From contig NW_004797557.1 of NCBI RefSeq assembly GCF_000002075.1, forward strand, positions 564,321 to 628,320: a stretch of DNA of 64,000 nucleotides, in the 5' to 3' direction. Origin of the DNA: Aplysia californica. Taxonomy: Eukaryota > Mollusca > Gastropoda > Aplysiida > Aplysiidae. This document shows positions 21,931-32,960 of this stretch, piece by piece. Position numbers and translations under genes: made by a program. The first letter of the stretch is position 1. Each line of letters starts with the position of its first letter. The notes beneath the pieces are model-generated. The model was given only the letters and a program-made list of their open reading frames with translations. It had not been told where the DNA came from and searched no databases.

Positions 21931-23821
21931 CGAGGGCTGTCCCATGGAAAACCGGAAAAGGTCCATAAAAACAACAATCTTTGTCCTATTATAATAAAAA
22001 TATAACACATCATACCTCAACATGTGCATTATTTCTCAATGTAATCACCATCCCGCTGGGCGCATTTTTTCCCATCGCTGGATCGGGGAGAAGATACCCT
22101 CCCTGAAGAATTTTTCGTCAAGGGATTTCAACCAATCTTTCACGGCTTCCACGAGGTTTTCGTCGTCGGTGAATCGCTGTCCAGAAATATGGCGTTTCAC
22201 AGGTCCAAAAAGGTGATAATCTGATGGGGCCAAGTCAGGACTGTGAGGGGGGTGTGGCAGAACTTCCTAGCCAAACCGTTGGATCCAGTCTTTCGTAGTG
22301 TTTGCAGTGTGTGGCGTTGCGTTGTCATGCTCCAAAATGACACTGCTGGACAACTGGCCTGGTTTTTCGGCGCACAACCTCTCTCAACTTATCAAGAGTC
22401 TGGCAGTATCTGTAAGCATTAACAGTTTGTCCTGGTTCAAGAATGTCAAGAAACAGAACACCCTTAGCATTCCACAAAACCGTGGCCATGAGTTTCTTCA
22501 CCAATGGCTGAACTTTAAACTTTTTCGGGGAGGTGAAGACATGTGCTTCCAAACCATTGAAGGGGGCTCTCGTGGCCTAGAGGTTAAGGTGTTGGCCTCT
22601 CATTCAAAGGTCCCGGGTTCGATTCCGGGTAGCGACCAAAAAATTTTCTTCTCTAAAATTGTCTCCTTTCACATCCTTTCCTGATCTCTAACAATGTTCT
22701 GTTGTCTGCTTTCATTTCCACTTTCTGCCCCCACCCCCTCACCCCCTTTGCCCCCTCCTCTGGGCTCCTGACTCTTTCTGCAGCCTTTCTACTGCTACTC
22801 CCTGGCTCCTCCTAACTGCTGTCTTTCTGCCACACCCCTGATCTTCTGGTAGGAAAGATCTACACCTAGCCTTCTCGGACAAGGGCGAAAAATCTCGGAG
22901 GGCCCGTGTGCAAGTTGCGCACGTTAAAGATCCCTTGGTGGTCTAAAATCGATAAGAGTAGGCTTCGGCCGCCACCCGGGCAAAATTCAAAATTTCCTAC
23001 CAACGAAAAAGTATTAGGTGTGTCCTGCGCGCTCATATGACCTTATGCAGTTGCGAGCGCCGTAAAACCCTATACTAAACAAACAAACAAACCATTGAAT
23101 CCCTCTTCGTCTCAGGGGTCATGTGGTGTATCCAAGTCTCATCACATGTAATTTATATATAATGCTTCTCAAAAATGCTTCATCGTATTGTTGGAGGTCT
23201 CGAGATGCATTAATGACTCCCCTGACAGCTTGACGACAACGATTCAACAAAGTCTGAGACACTTCAACACGTTGCGTCTTGTGGTCAGCTGTCAGCTCTT
23301 TTGGGACCCATCAAGCAGAGACCTTTCGATAATGCAGCTCATCAAACTCTATCCTATGGACAGTTGACTTTGAAATGTTTAGAGACTCGAAAATTTCGCG
23401 AATTTTTAGGCGCTTGTCTGTTTGAATGAATTCGTTAACACGACTCTCGTTGTCCTCAGTCTTAGCAGAAGAACAAGGTCCTGGGTGAACTTTGTCATTG
23501 ATATCCGTATGCCCGCCTTTGAACTTACTACACCACTCATATACCTGTGACTTTGCCATTACTTTCTCCCCGTAAACTGACTTTATTTCAGCGTGTATTT
23601 CTATAGGTCTTAGACCTTTTGCAGTCAGAAACCGAATGACAGACCTCACTTCTATCCTTGACCAATTTTTCAAGGGGATAGTCATCTAGGGAGAACTGCT
23701 GTGTTCGTTTGGTTTGTGCGAAGCTCATGGTGCTCAATCGGGAAATTCCTATATGATTGTTTTACAAGTGTGCATTTACAGAATGTAAAAATATAGAATA
23801 GTTTTCAAATTACAGCCCTCG
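21931..23821 (-). mobile_element. mariner (Tc1/mariner) element, broken, split by a SINE
   Basis: Ends CGAGGGCTGT and ACAGCCCTCG with TA at 21929-21930 and 23822-23823. Minus-strand transposase pieces: 23311-23685 gives the N-terminal part with VIRFLTAKGLRPIEIHAEI and VYEWCSKFKGGHTDI, a mariner paired/HTH region; 22325-22552 gives VLWNAKGVLFLDILEPGQTV, where active copies have DxKG-like sequence; 22045-22233 gives MAPSDYHLFGPVKRHISGQR, the SDYHLF motif before the last catalytic Asp. Without the 527-bp SINE and its duplication it is about 1.35 kb, normal for mariner. The frame is interrupted besides the SINE, so it is inactive. Confidence 0.9.
22562..23088 (+). repeat. full-length tRNA-derived SINE (family A) inside the mariner
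   Basis: Target duplication AAACCATTGAA at 22551-22561 and 23089-23099. Head GGGGCTCTCGTGGCCTAGAG with B box GGTTCGATTCC; central motif GCACGTTAAAGATCCC, a string I associate with conserved invertebrate SINE cores; tail CTCATATGACCTTATGCAGT followed by GCGCCGTAAAACCC and (AAAC)n. It looks like a tRNA gene at its head but has a 450-bp body and flanking duplications. Confidence 0.92.
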
Positions 23822-24602
23822 TAATTATCTGTGGGGCAAGTGTGATCAATGGTCTCTTGGAATAGAGTAAATAAGGTTAGTTAAATCCGATTTCGCTCAT
23901 TTATGTGTTTGTTGTATCCTAGTTATTTTGTTGATTAAAAAAAAAACCCAAAAAAACAGGGAATCTGTCTTCTTTCGTTGAATCTGAGTTTTCGTTGAAT
24001 CCAAGTTCCACAATATATGTTTTTGAAAGCTTTCAGACACACACGTTCAATATAACATGACAAAATAAAAATGGTTTTGAATATTAAATACTGATCACCT
24101 TATTTAATGGATTCTTTCATCACAAATGTTTCTTACAAACCTCAGCATGTATTAATTTCCTTGTTAACTTTCCTATCTACGGAAAGTTTATGTGTGCATG
24201 CATGGATTCCTATCAGCACAGCTGGGAGAAGATAGAAGCTGTGCGCATCTCTCACTATCTGGTTACTACTTTCACCGTTGACATAACAGTATCAACTGAT
24301 AGAACTAAGAAATGTCTCTCCACTTCACGATTTCTGCATTTATAAAAGTGACCACTGTATATGACTGCTTTGCCTCTAATTCTTTGTTTATGGGAAATTC
24401 ATTTTTACCATGTGATACCGGCACTGATATATTAGTTTTAAAAAATAAAATTATCACTTTGAACAGATACAAGCATTTCTCTTGAGGTAATGTACATGAA
24501 ACTTAAACTTCATTTATAAAATGTATACAACCTTCGCTGAAAAATGTAAAAAAAACAAAAAAACCTAGTCACCAGGAAAGGTCATTTTATGCAGAAACAT
24601 AC

Positions 24603-24743
24603 AGGGTGATTCGCAGAAATTTGTACAAGAACGTTGTAATTTGGAACAGATTAATTCTTCCAAAGGAATTTGTTTGACATAAAATTCATAAAGAAGAAAA
24701 ACTTGTTTTCGAGAACAGAAATGGCTTTTATATAAACTACCTA
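24603..24743. other. possible end of another DNA transposon
   Basis: ACAGGGTGATTCGCAGAAAT resembles mariner-type termini, but no partner end was found. The next MITE begins at 24744. Confidence 0.25.
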
Positions 24744-25610
24744 CAGTAGTCTCCGCCTAAACGCACGCCATATAAAAGCACGCTCCGCTCAAACACACGC
24801 TTTCATCATCTGACAGGTTTTTTACAACATATTTTAGACGTACAAACGCACGGTCACTCTCTCTAAACGCATGCTCCGATCCGTAAAACGCACAGACAGG
24901 TTAAGCTGAACAAAGGGAAATCTGCACAGTTTGCATTATAAGACAAGCCTAGACAGTATGATATTCGGTGAGACTGCCCCTCACGCCGAACAAAGAGAGT
25001 GATGGACAGCGTTTTCACACTCAACTTTCCACAGACAGTACATAGATCAAGGTCTAGGACTGGTCGGTGAAATGTTGGGGGGTTGGTTGACTGAAATGTT
25101 ATTTGATTGGTCACTCAAGTCACTGGGTTTCTGACTGGTGTTAGGGTGACTGCATGTAATGTTTGGTTAGACCTAGGCCCATGATGCGAAACATGCATGA
25201 ATGCTCGTCAATGAATTTACGGTCGGGGGGGCGGTCGCTTGGAAAGTCACGTGGCTGGGCCGTCGACTTTATTACTATCACCAACAGTTTCCTTTTACGC
25301 TATCTGTTCCCGACATTTTAAGGTGCATATCAATACATTGAGTTTGTATCCCCCCCACACACACACACACACCCATTCAACGCCTTTGTATTCTTAACCG
25401 CAATCGGGGAATCCTTCACAAAACAGTCACGTGTCGTGACTTTATCGGCCCAAAGTGACCCCCACTCCCAAGGGAGGTCACTAGAATATCAAGGTAATGA
25501 GGTGACTGCATCCCTTCCTCCCTTTACAAAAGTTCATGTAAACGCACGCTCCGTATAAACACACGTTAAGGAGCCCTCCCGAGCACCTTGCGTTTAGGCA
25601 GAGACTACTG
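24744..25610. mobile_element. Tigger-like MITE (family T2), 867 bp, TA-flanked
   Basis: Inverted ends CAGTAGTCTCCGCCTAAACG and CAGTAGTCTCTGCCTAAACG (complement) between TA dinucleotides at 24742-24743 and 25611-25612. AAACGCACGCTCCG-type repeats are clustered near both ends. No transposase coding. Confidence 0.88.
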
Positions 25611-25823
25611 TATATAAATTAATGCAAAATGCACGAATTTAAAAGATCTTGCAAGGAGACCTGAAATGATTGGTTTGCTTTTTCCCTTCCTTTTCTTTTT
25701 AAAATCTAATCTTTCCATCCCGGTAACATTTAAACAATATGATATATACATATATCGTTTCTCTTACAGAGCTGAAAAAAAATATTTGTAAAATTCTGGA
25801 ATTCTGAGAACCAGTGCCCTATA

Positions 25824-26210
25824 CAGTGGAACTCGGATTCAACGAGGTCGCCGGGCCTGACCTAAAATCTCGTTGAATATGAGTGTTCGTTATAGCAAAT
25901 ATGAGAGTTTGTGTAGATAATTACAGGCACTGAGCAGTTACAAGTAGTGCCTGAAATACCAGCATGTTATAAGCTGTGTAAAAAAAGACCGATTCTTTCA
26001 AATGCACACGCCTGTGTCATCTCGATCGTTTACCAAAAAGTTGTGTTGCTGTGTAGAGCCTTGCATACACGGAAATTTTTGCTTCCATAGACCAGCGCAC
26101 AATTCATTACGTAGATCTACGTCAAGACTATACATATCATTGTAATAATGATCAGTTGCCGAGGGGGGAAAAAAAGACTGTGACGCGTTTGTATCTGCGA
26201 TGTTCAGCGC
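25824..26210. mobile_element. Tigger-like MITE family T1, truncated copy
   Basis: TA then CAGTGGAACTCGGATTCAAC at the left; matches the inverse of 59500-59902, including ACTGAGCA, CTGTGTCATCTCGATCG, CCATAGACCAGCGCACAATT and GATCAGTTGCCG. The right end is missing or too diverged to see. Confidence 0.75.
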
Positions 26211-26639
26211 CCGGACCGCCAGTGCCGTCACACATGACGTCACCTGATCTAGATTTCTAGGCTTCGGCGTTTGAATTAGCAGAGGGTAGTGTCTACATAC
26301 TCTAACGTTAGGCCTAGAGAACGTATACAAGCTGTCTACGTTCTCTAATGTTCAGTGCTTCCAAGCATGTCAATATGTCATCAAATCCAGGTCCTGGAAG
26401 GTTTTAATTTTTCTTCTCCTGAGCCTAAAATTATTTTTTTTAAATAATTAGACTCACAGACCAAGGAAAGCCACTATCGAACTTTAACCAAGCCTAAATT
26501 GGCAAGGACCTACTTATTTGTAGAAAAGCTCCTCTTGCAGACAAAGAATGTGCACCATGCTTTGATCATCACTACATAAAAAACTACAATAAGCAACAAG
26601 TTATAATTATGGGAAAAAATTGTCTGTCAGTCGGAAAAG

Positions 26640-26765
26640 GAGAAGAAGAAAAAAACACAAAAATCTTCCAGGACCGGGATTCGTACCAACGCTCATAAAA
26701 TAATGGTTTGATTTCTAACGCAGACGCGCTGTCCATTCAGCCATATCAGAACTTCCAACAATTAA
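26640..26765 (-). repeat. tRNA-like SINE head
   Basis: Complement reads ATATGGCTGAATGGACAGCG then GGTACGAATCCCGG, i.e. A- and B-box strings. Too long and mispaired for a tRNA gene; no defined 3' end. Confidence 0.4.
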
Positions 26766-26945
26766 AGAATCGTACGTAGTTTAAGCCTTATATTTAACAC
26801 ACGACGTTTTATTTAGAACTGGCGCTTATCGCAATGCTGCGTTTTATTTAGCACTGGCACTAATCGCAACGCGGCGTTGCAAAAATAGGCATTTCCAAAA
26901 ATGAAATACATATAGGACTTCTACGTCATGACCTTTGATGTAATA

Positions 26946-26983
26946 TAGATCTAGATATCTAGATCTAATCTAGATCTAGATGT
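26946..26983. repeat. palindromic TCTAGA/AGATCT hexamer repeat
   Basis: Overlapping AGATCTAGAT units, self-complementary. Other runs: 5145-5185, 28100-28130, near 46577. Confidence 0.8.
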
Positions 26984-27033
26984 AGCTGGAACTTGACAAA
27001 AATGGATTTTATTATTGATGTTTAATTCTCCTG

Positions 27034-27282
27034 GGTAAGATTGAAGAATACCGGACCAGCGGACTGATTTTGCCTATGTCTCAACCTTAGGAATTCATAA
27101 TTTCCCCGTTGTTAATATCTCTCAATGGAGATTCTCGGACCGGTAGATCTATTCATTAAAATTTTGTCTGGGGGAGATGCCCCTGAACCCCCCCCCCCCC
27201 TCCTCCACCCCAACTACCCGCCCCACCTACCCACTTTCTCGCGCAATAATGTACAAGTGGTCCGGTATTCTTCAATCTTCCC
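27034..27282. mobile_element. hAT-like MITE, 249 bp
   Basis: Target duplication TTCTCCTG at 27026-27033 and 27283-27290 (8 bp, as for hAT). The 25-bp inverted ends are GGTAAGATTGAAGAATACCG / GGGAAGATTGAAGAATACCG. Contains a poly-C/CCCTGAACCCC segment. Confidence 0.85.
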
Positions 27283-27357
27283 TTCTCCTGCTGAAGAATT
27301 AAGATTGAATTCGATTAATTCAAATCGCAAAATGCATAAAAGTAATCTAGAATCTAC

Positions 27358-27395
27358 ATAGATCTAGATCTAGATCTAGATCTAGATCTAGATTC
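27358..27395. repeat. (AGATCT)n palindromic hexamer repeat
   Basis: Six perfect AGATCT units, the longest such run in the window. Confidence 0.9.
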
Positions 27396-27592
27396 TAAAA
27401 ACCACTGACATGCAAGTGAAAAAAAATTGCTCTCATTGGAGTCTGAGCACAGGCCCACCCCTCATTAAAAAGTAAAGTGTTTCCAATCCCTTCACATTCA
27501 CATTTTAGGGCCTTCAATGTAGGCCCTGCACAATTCTGATCACTGCTACGAATACAGCAATGAACGAGAGGACTTTGTACAAGTTGACTTAC

Positions 27593-27650
27593 CTCTGTAG
27601 TTCTAGCTTTCGAATGGACTACTGATCGCAGGCCCGGACTATATATAAGA
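27593..27650 (-). promoter_or_regulatory. candidate untranslated first exon and TATA of the SDR gene
   Basis: The minus strand reads CTACAGAG|GTAAGTC, a near-perfect donor with the exon ending at 27593, and a TATATATA stretch lies about 45 nt upstream (27641-27648). The first coding exon (acceptor at 21179) needs an upstream untranslated exon, and this is the best candidate seen. It would give a first intron of about 6.4 kb. Inference only. Confidence 0.25.
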
Positions 27651-27999
27651 TCTCTGCGTGTACCGGAATTATGTTATCATCTCAACCTGTGCCCTGTTTG
27701 TTATCTAACTGACCCGTTGACCTGTCCTCACATAAGGCTTGCGTAACCTAACAATGAGTGATAACAGTGGTCTTTATTTCAATCTTTATTCCCCGTCTAT
27801 TTCAGGATCGGATAGGGTCTCAAATCTCAACCCTGTAGCCTTGTCGATAGTCACTAGTCACGACTGATTGAGTTGTCAAGTGTCAACACTGACTTCAGGG
27901 AAGTAACTAGAGTTTCACAAGCTCGTTTCTTGCTGGCGCGAAAGATGGTCTCCCTTCTCTTCCATCAAACTGCCAGCTGATTGCTGTAAACAAAATAGA

Positions 28000-28045
28000 A
28001 AGTATAAGAAGCCCACAAGCCTACGGTGTGTGTCTGTGTAAGTGA
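28000..28045 (+). promoter_or_regulatory. candidate plus-strand first-exon donor facing the endonuclease gene
   Basis: GTAAGTGATG follows GTGTGTCTGT, an acceptable donor about 450 nt from the opposite-strand donor at 27591. If the acceptor just before 33887 is real, an untranslated exon is needed upstream and could start here. Speculative. Confidence 0.15.
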
Positions 28046-28558
28046 TGTGATGCTCTGTTCGGTAGGCCTAGGCTAACAACTGCTTCACTGTAATACTACT
28101 GGTCAGTGTCTAGATCTAGAATCTAGATAGAATCTACTGGTTCAAAAGTTTTTAAGTTTTAGGCGGCATTAATTTGTCATCTCATTTAGACTATTCTAGA
28201 TCTAGGGCAGGGCCTATATTTATCCATAAAGAAATCTTGAACTCCAAATGACAGAGAAAATAAGTTTTTCCCTCTCCTGTAAAATTTGCTGCGTGTGGAA
28301 TTCACAATTTCATCAGGCGACCGACGATATAGGCTAGCTATAGCTTTTATAGGCTAGCAGAAATCAGATTCAGAATTCAGAATCTGAACAGCAAAAACTC
28401 CTCTGAATTGAATTTGTTATTGAACAATCTTCAGCTGCCTCCACACCCGAGTGTCACACACACATCAAGTCGTGTCAAGGGTCAGTAAGTCGGAGTACAG
28501 AGACCATGTCGTGGATCTAGGTTTAAGTCGCAAGAGATAGTTTTATAAAAGGCAGGCT

Positions 28559-29078
28559 CTATTTCTCAGAGCATTTGGGAAAATAAACTTGAACTCGATT
28601 TCTCAGAACGGTTTCCGATCTCGAGATTTGTTGATAAAATAGCGAATGGAGTGGCCCGTGTTTGTGTATGTGTGTGTCTGTGTGTAAGTTGTGAACCCAG
28701 GGGGGGGGGGGGGGGGGGGGGGGGGGGCGTGAAGGATTTTAGTTTTTGCTGGGTGACTAAATGCAAAATAGGTTACACTGCCAAGGTAGAGCAGTCTTGT
28801 TTTCTCCCAGTACCTTTTGAAGGTATTTTCAAATGAAGGAAGTATAGTTCGGGAACTTTGCCCCAACCTCAACTGAAGTACCTGAATATTCAGACTTTTA
28901 AAAATCTCTAGCTCTAAAAATTGAATTTGATGCAAAAAATGCTTCTTCCCAGTCCTCATAGAATTGCAGATGAAAGGATGACGCCTAAATCTCGCAAATA
29001 ACCCAAAAAATCTTGAGATCGGAAACCGTTAGGAGAAATAGAGTTCAACTTTATTTTCCCGAACGATCGGAGAAATAG
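28559..29078. mobile_element. foldback MITE with about 70-bp inverted ends
   Basis: CTATTTCTCAGAGC, GGGAAAATAAACTTGAACTC and CGGTTTCCGATCTCGAGA at the left are mirrored as TCTTGAGATCGGAAACCG, GAGTTCAACTTTATTTTCCC and GAGAAATAG at the right. The centre has (GT)n and poly-G. No target duplication is obvious; superfamily unknown. Confidence 0.75.
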
Positions 29079-29212
29079 TCACTTCGTTTATTATGGATCT
29101 AGATCTACATTGAAATTTTATTAACTCTGTGAATCTTTGGTTTTGGCACTTAGAGTACCGGTAGATCTTAAGAGAGTAAGTTGGAATTGAATGTTAGCGT
29201 TTGCATGAAGTA

Positions 29213-30088
29213 CAGTTGAAACTGCCTTAACGGAAACCTGTGTAAAACGGATACCTGTCTTAAAGGAATCTCCCCGCTCCCCTCTTGATATTCCTCTTTA
29301 ATTACTTGTATAAAACGGAAACCTGTCCAACACAGAAATGGAAAGAAAAATCTGCTCCCTTCCCAGGGTTTCACCTGTCTAAGACGGAAAATTCTTTGCC
29401 CGCTCAGCCCTGATTTGAAACAAAACTCGCAAGTTTGGTTCCGCCAGCTATGCCGCTAGGCGAGGAAGGGTAGTAGGGGTGCAATATGGGGGTAGATGTT
29501 ACCCCATCATGTGAGCCCTGAGCGATGCAGATGGTCAGGGTAGTGTGGGTGTGAAATCTCACGACTGCCCGTGAGAGTGCTCTAGTAGCGAGCCATCACA
29601 GAAACTTTCCTGGGTAGCCAGAAGCCAGAGGTGTGAAATTAGTTTGAGTTGACCAATGCCTGCCACCCTGATCGTACAGCCAGCCGAGAAAAGAGTTCCT
29701 CGAATCGTTGTTACATGATGGTGGTGAGGGGTGACATTGGTTGACTGTGCTTGTTACAAGTTACACCTGTGGGTGGGGGTAAGGGTGGAAGCAAAGGAGA
29801 TGTTCAAACGTTTCTGTTTTTAATAGGTCAAACAGTGATCCTATAAAAGGCAAGCACTGGTGGTAATTGGATAAAAGTAAGACTGATGCTTGTCATTATC
29901 AGACAAGATAGTAGTTGAGAGGTGTGAAGTTTTTACCACTGCTTGCCAATCGGACAAGCGATCCTTGATCCCACCTGCTGGGCCTTTGAACCCCCCCCCC
30001 CCCCCCCCCCCATCTCTCCCTAAATTTCCCTGTCTAAGACTGAATTTTTTTCTGGCTCCCTTGTGGCGATTCCGTCTGTATTAGACTG
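29213..30088. mobile_element. Tigger-like MITE (family T3), copy 1
   Basis: CAGTTGAAACTGCCTTAACG at the left after TA, ...TTAGACTG then TA at the right. Subterminal AACGGAAACCTGT and ACGGATACCTGT repeats. Its interior matches, in inverse, the element at 30201-31062. Confidence 0.65.
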
Positions 30089-30200
30089 TATATATGGAGT
30101 TGGCTAGATCGATGGTGCCAAAACGGGATGTATACAAGTTAAATGATGTCTTTCTAGAGGCTTTCTTAATTTAGGGCATTCTTCATTTTGTTGTCGTGTA

Positions 30201-31062
30201 CAGCCGAACCTATCCAAGACGACCTCGTGTCACATGGGAGCTAGAGTTAAACATTTTCCGTCTTGGAAGGGAAATTTAGAAGGGTGGGGGGGGGGGGGGG
30301 GTTCCATAGGGTCAGCCTGTGTTGGGATCAAGGGTTGTCTGTCAGGTTGGCAAGTCGTTGTCAAAATTTCACACCTCCCACTCCAAAACTTGTGATATAG
30401 ATCCTAGCCTCTCTAAATTTTATAAATATGGCATGTGGCAGTCTTACTTATCTTATTTATCTCTATTATCACCACTGCCTTCATGTCTTGATTGAACCAC
30501 TGTTTGACCAATAATAAAAAAACAGAAGTAACGATTGAATCATGTCTCCTTTTTCTGTCCTTAGCCCCACCTGTCTATAATTTGTTACGCTCATAATCAG
30601 GCTAAGGCTAATCAGCGACAATCAACCACCAGTGCCACCCCTCCCCTCATTTAAGAACGATTCAATTAACTTTTCTCTTAGTTGGCCATTCGTTCAGGGA
30701 GGTAGACAGTGGTCAGATTAGTTTCACACCTCTTGCTACTCAGGGAATTTTCCATGCTGGAGCACCACTCAAGCACTTTACAAGCAGAGTGGTGAGATTT
30801 CACACCCGCATGACCCTGTCAATCTGCACTGCCTAGGGCTCAAATGGGCGGGGTAGCAGCTGACCCCCAAACTTCTTTCCTTCTCCCGCCTTTCTTTGCC
30901 TGGCAGTGTGGTGTAAAGATTACTGCTGATGGAACCAAACTTGGGAGCTTTTTAGTGCTGATTGGGCAAAGCATTTCATTTTCTGTCTTAGACTGGTCAA
31001 AACCCTTCAAAGGGAATTAATTTCTCTGTCCATTTCAGGGTTGAACAGGTTTTCATCTACTG
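30201..31062. mobile_element. Tigger-like MITE (family T3), copy 2, inverted beside copy 1
   Basis: Begins CAGCCGAACCTATCCAAGAC after TA. The complement of 30780-30880 (TTTGAGCCCTAGGCAGTGCA, GGGTGTGAAATCTCACCAC) matches 29505-29590 of copy 1. The right edge (CTACTG) lacks a clean TA, so the end is approximate. Confidence 0.55.
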
Positions 31063-31509
31063 CAGGTGTATCTAGAGGTATTCATCAAGGGGGGAGCATG
31101 GAGTTTTGGTTATGACAGGTTCTTGTCTTGATCAGGTTTCCATTGTTATTGTTTTTTTACTCCAAAAGATTCCTAATACCTTGATACACACAAAGTGACA
31201 ATTAAACCCAGATTCAAACAACAAGTGTTCAAAAACACTTTGAATTCTGGGTGAACCTTGCTATCCACCGTGATGAAATGTTCAATCCTTTGAACCTCGC
31301 AAAAGCAGTGGCGAGGTTATAAGATAAAAGTTCACCGGTTGAGTGCCATGGGTCAGTGAACCTTGCTATCTTCCTCCACGTGGTCATTTACTTATCGATT
31401 TCACTTAATGTGTTGAGGGACGAAATAATGTTCACCCTTGATGCAAAACGTTAGCTCACTTGCCTGCCGTTAGGACATCATAAAATGACCCAGAGCATGT
31501 TTTAAACTT

Positions 31510-32960
31510 ACTTTCTTTTACTTTTTCATCCTCTGTTGCCGTTAAGCGTCGAGGGGAGATGCAGATTTCTATGGTAGGCCAGCTCCGCTGCTTTTTCAGT
31601 AGTGATGTTATGTTTTCTTAGGGTTTCCTTGACACCCTTGATCCCCCTTTTGCTCGGCCTTCCTCTTCCTTTTTAGCCTGAGTGCTTGGTGACATGCATA
31701 ACAGGTGACCAAACCATTTTATCCTCTGTCTTTCTATGTAATGCAGGCAGGACTCAGTGCTGATAGCTGCTCTTACTTGTTCATTTCTCTGCCTGTCTCG
31801 TCTTGTAATGTTAAGGGTTTTGCGGAGACATTTCATTTCGCTTGCAGTGGTTTTGCTTTCATGGGTTTTGCTTAAGGTCCAGGTCTGGCACTGATAACAT
31901 AATATTGGTATGAACATTGAGGTGATAAGCTGTCTCTTTGTGTCCATAGAGATGTTTGGATGAGATAGGAGGGGTGCAAGCTGGAAGGTGACAGCGTTGA
32001 CTTTTTGAGTTCACATTTCTATTTCTCTGTCTATGGACCCATTTTCAGAAAAAGTGCTGCCAAGATATTTAAAAACTCCTTCACCTGTTTCAGTTGTTAA
32101 CTATCGACATGGATGTTCGGGGAACTATGGTTTCGGCTCACTTTCATAACTTCTGTTTTTGATGTGCTTATTTTCATGTTGAATTTCTCACAGGTGTTGT
32201 TGAGTTCGGTAGTGTGATTTTGGAGGCTTTGTTGGTCATGATGAATAAAACATTGGTCGTCTGCGAACAGAAATTCATTTAGGCTTTCTGGGCTTTGGTT
32301 TGCTTCTTGAGTTATTGTGTCCATTTATATTATAAACAGGAGGGGAGATAAAACGCATCCCTGTCGTACTCCAGATCTTACTTTCCAGTCTGTATTGCCT
32401 TCCTTCGTTATTACTAAACTTCTGCTGTTGGTATACAGAGCTCTGACATTATCTAACATTTGTCCTCTGACGCCATACTTTTCGAGTGTGTTCCAGAGCT
32501 TTGCATGGTTTACTCTGTCAAAAGCCTTCTCCTGGTCTATAAAGACGATGTTGGATTCTTTGTTGTGTTTGATTGTTTTCTCGCGTATCTGTCGTCATGC
32601 GAATACGGCATCCGTGCATCCTCTTCCCTTTCGGAATCCAAACTGAGCTTTGCTCAGATTTCTCTCCAAAATAGGTCTTATGCGCTGCTCTAGTATTTTG
32701 GTGTACATTTTTCCTGAGTGGCTTAACAATGAGATGGCTCTATATGTTTTGCAGTCGTGTTTTTTGCCCTTTTTTTTCCATAATGGTACCACTATGGCTT
32801 TCTGCCAGTCTTCTGGGCATTTTCTTTGTTCCCAGGCTCTGTTGAAAATACGCCTCAGCCACAATGTACCTGTGTTTCCACAAGCTCTTATTATAATGGC
32901 TTCCACTCTGATGTCATGTGGTCCTGGGGCATGTTTTAAACACTGTGCATTATTTTAAAG
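31510..32960 (-). mobile_element. APE-type LINE fragment: reverse transcriptase and C-terminus, broken
   Basis: Minus-strand pieces in order: 32595-32906 with KAIVVPLWKKKGKKHDCKTY, AISLLSHSGKMYTKILEQRI and FGFRKGRGCTDAVF (RT fingers); an uninterrupted-looking but shifted stretch to 32330 with SGVRQGCVLSPLLF; 32097-32324 with LFADDQ, the RT catalytic motif; and 31618-31947 with RIKWFGHLLCMS (C-terminal motif). It uses at least three frames and has no endonuclease part. The 3' end near 31510 is approximate. Family resembles RTE/I-group elements often mislabelled craniofacial development protein 2. Confidence 0.85.

Larger units (their letters stand above)
21483..24013. mobile_element. Tigger-like MITE (family T1), split by a mariner
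   Basis: Left end CAGTGAAACTCGGAGC with GGGCCTGACC and CCACAGACCAGCGCGCAATT nearby. The right end GTTGAATCCAAGTTCCACAA with ACAGGGAATCTGTC mirrors the left end of the intact copy at 59083-59902. Removing the mariner leaves about 640 bp. A third copy starts at 25824. Confidence 0.75.

Noticed and set aside
22562-22640. tRNA gene on the plus strand
   Set aside because: A and B boxes are present, but it is the head of a 527-bp SINE with target duplications, and the arms do not pair as a tRNA.
28603-28959. Proline-rich ORFs around 28700
   Set aside because: Caused by the poly-G and GT repeats in the centre of a foldback MITE.
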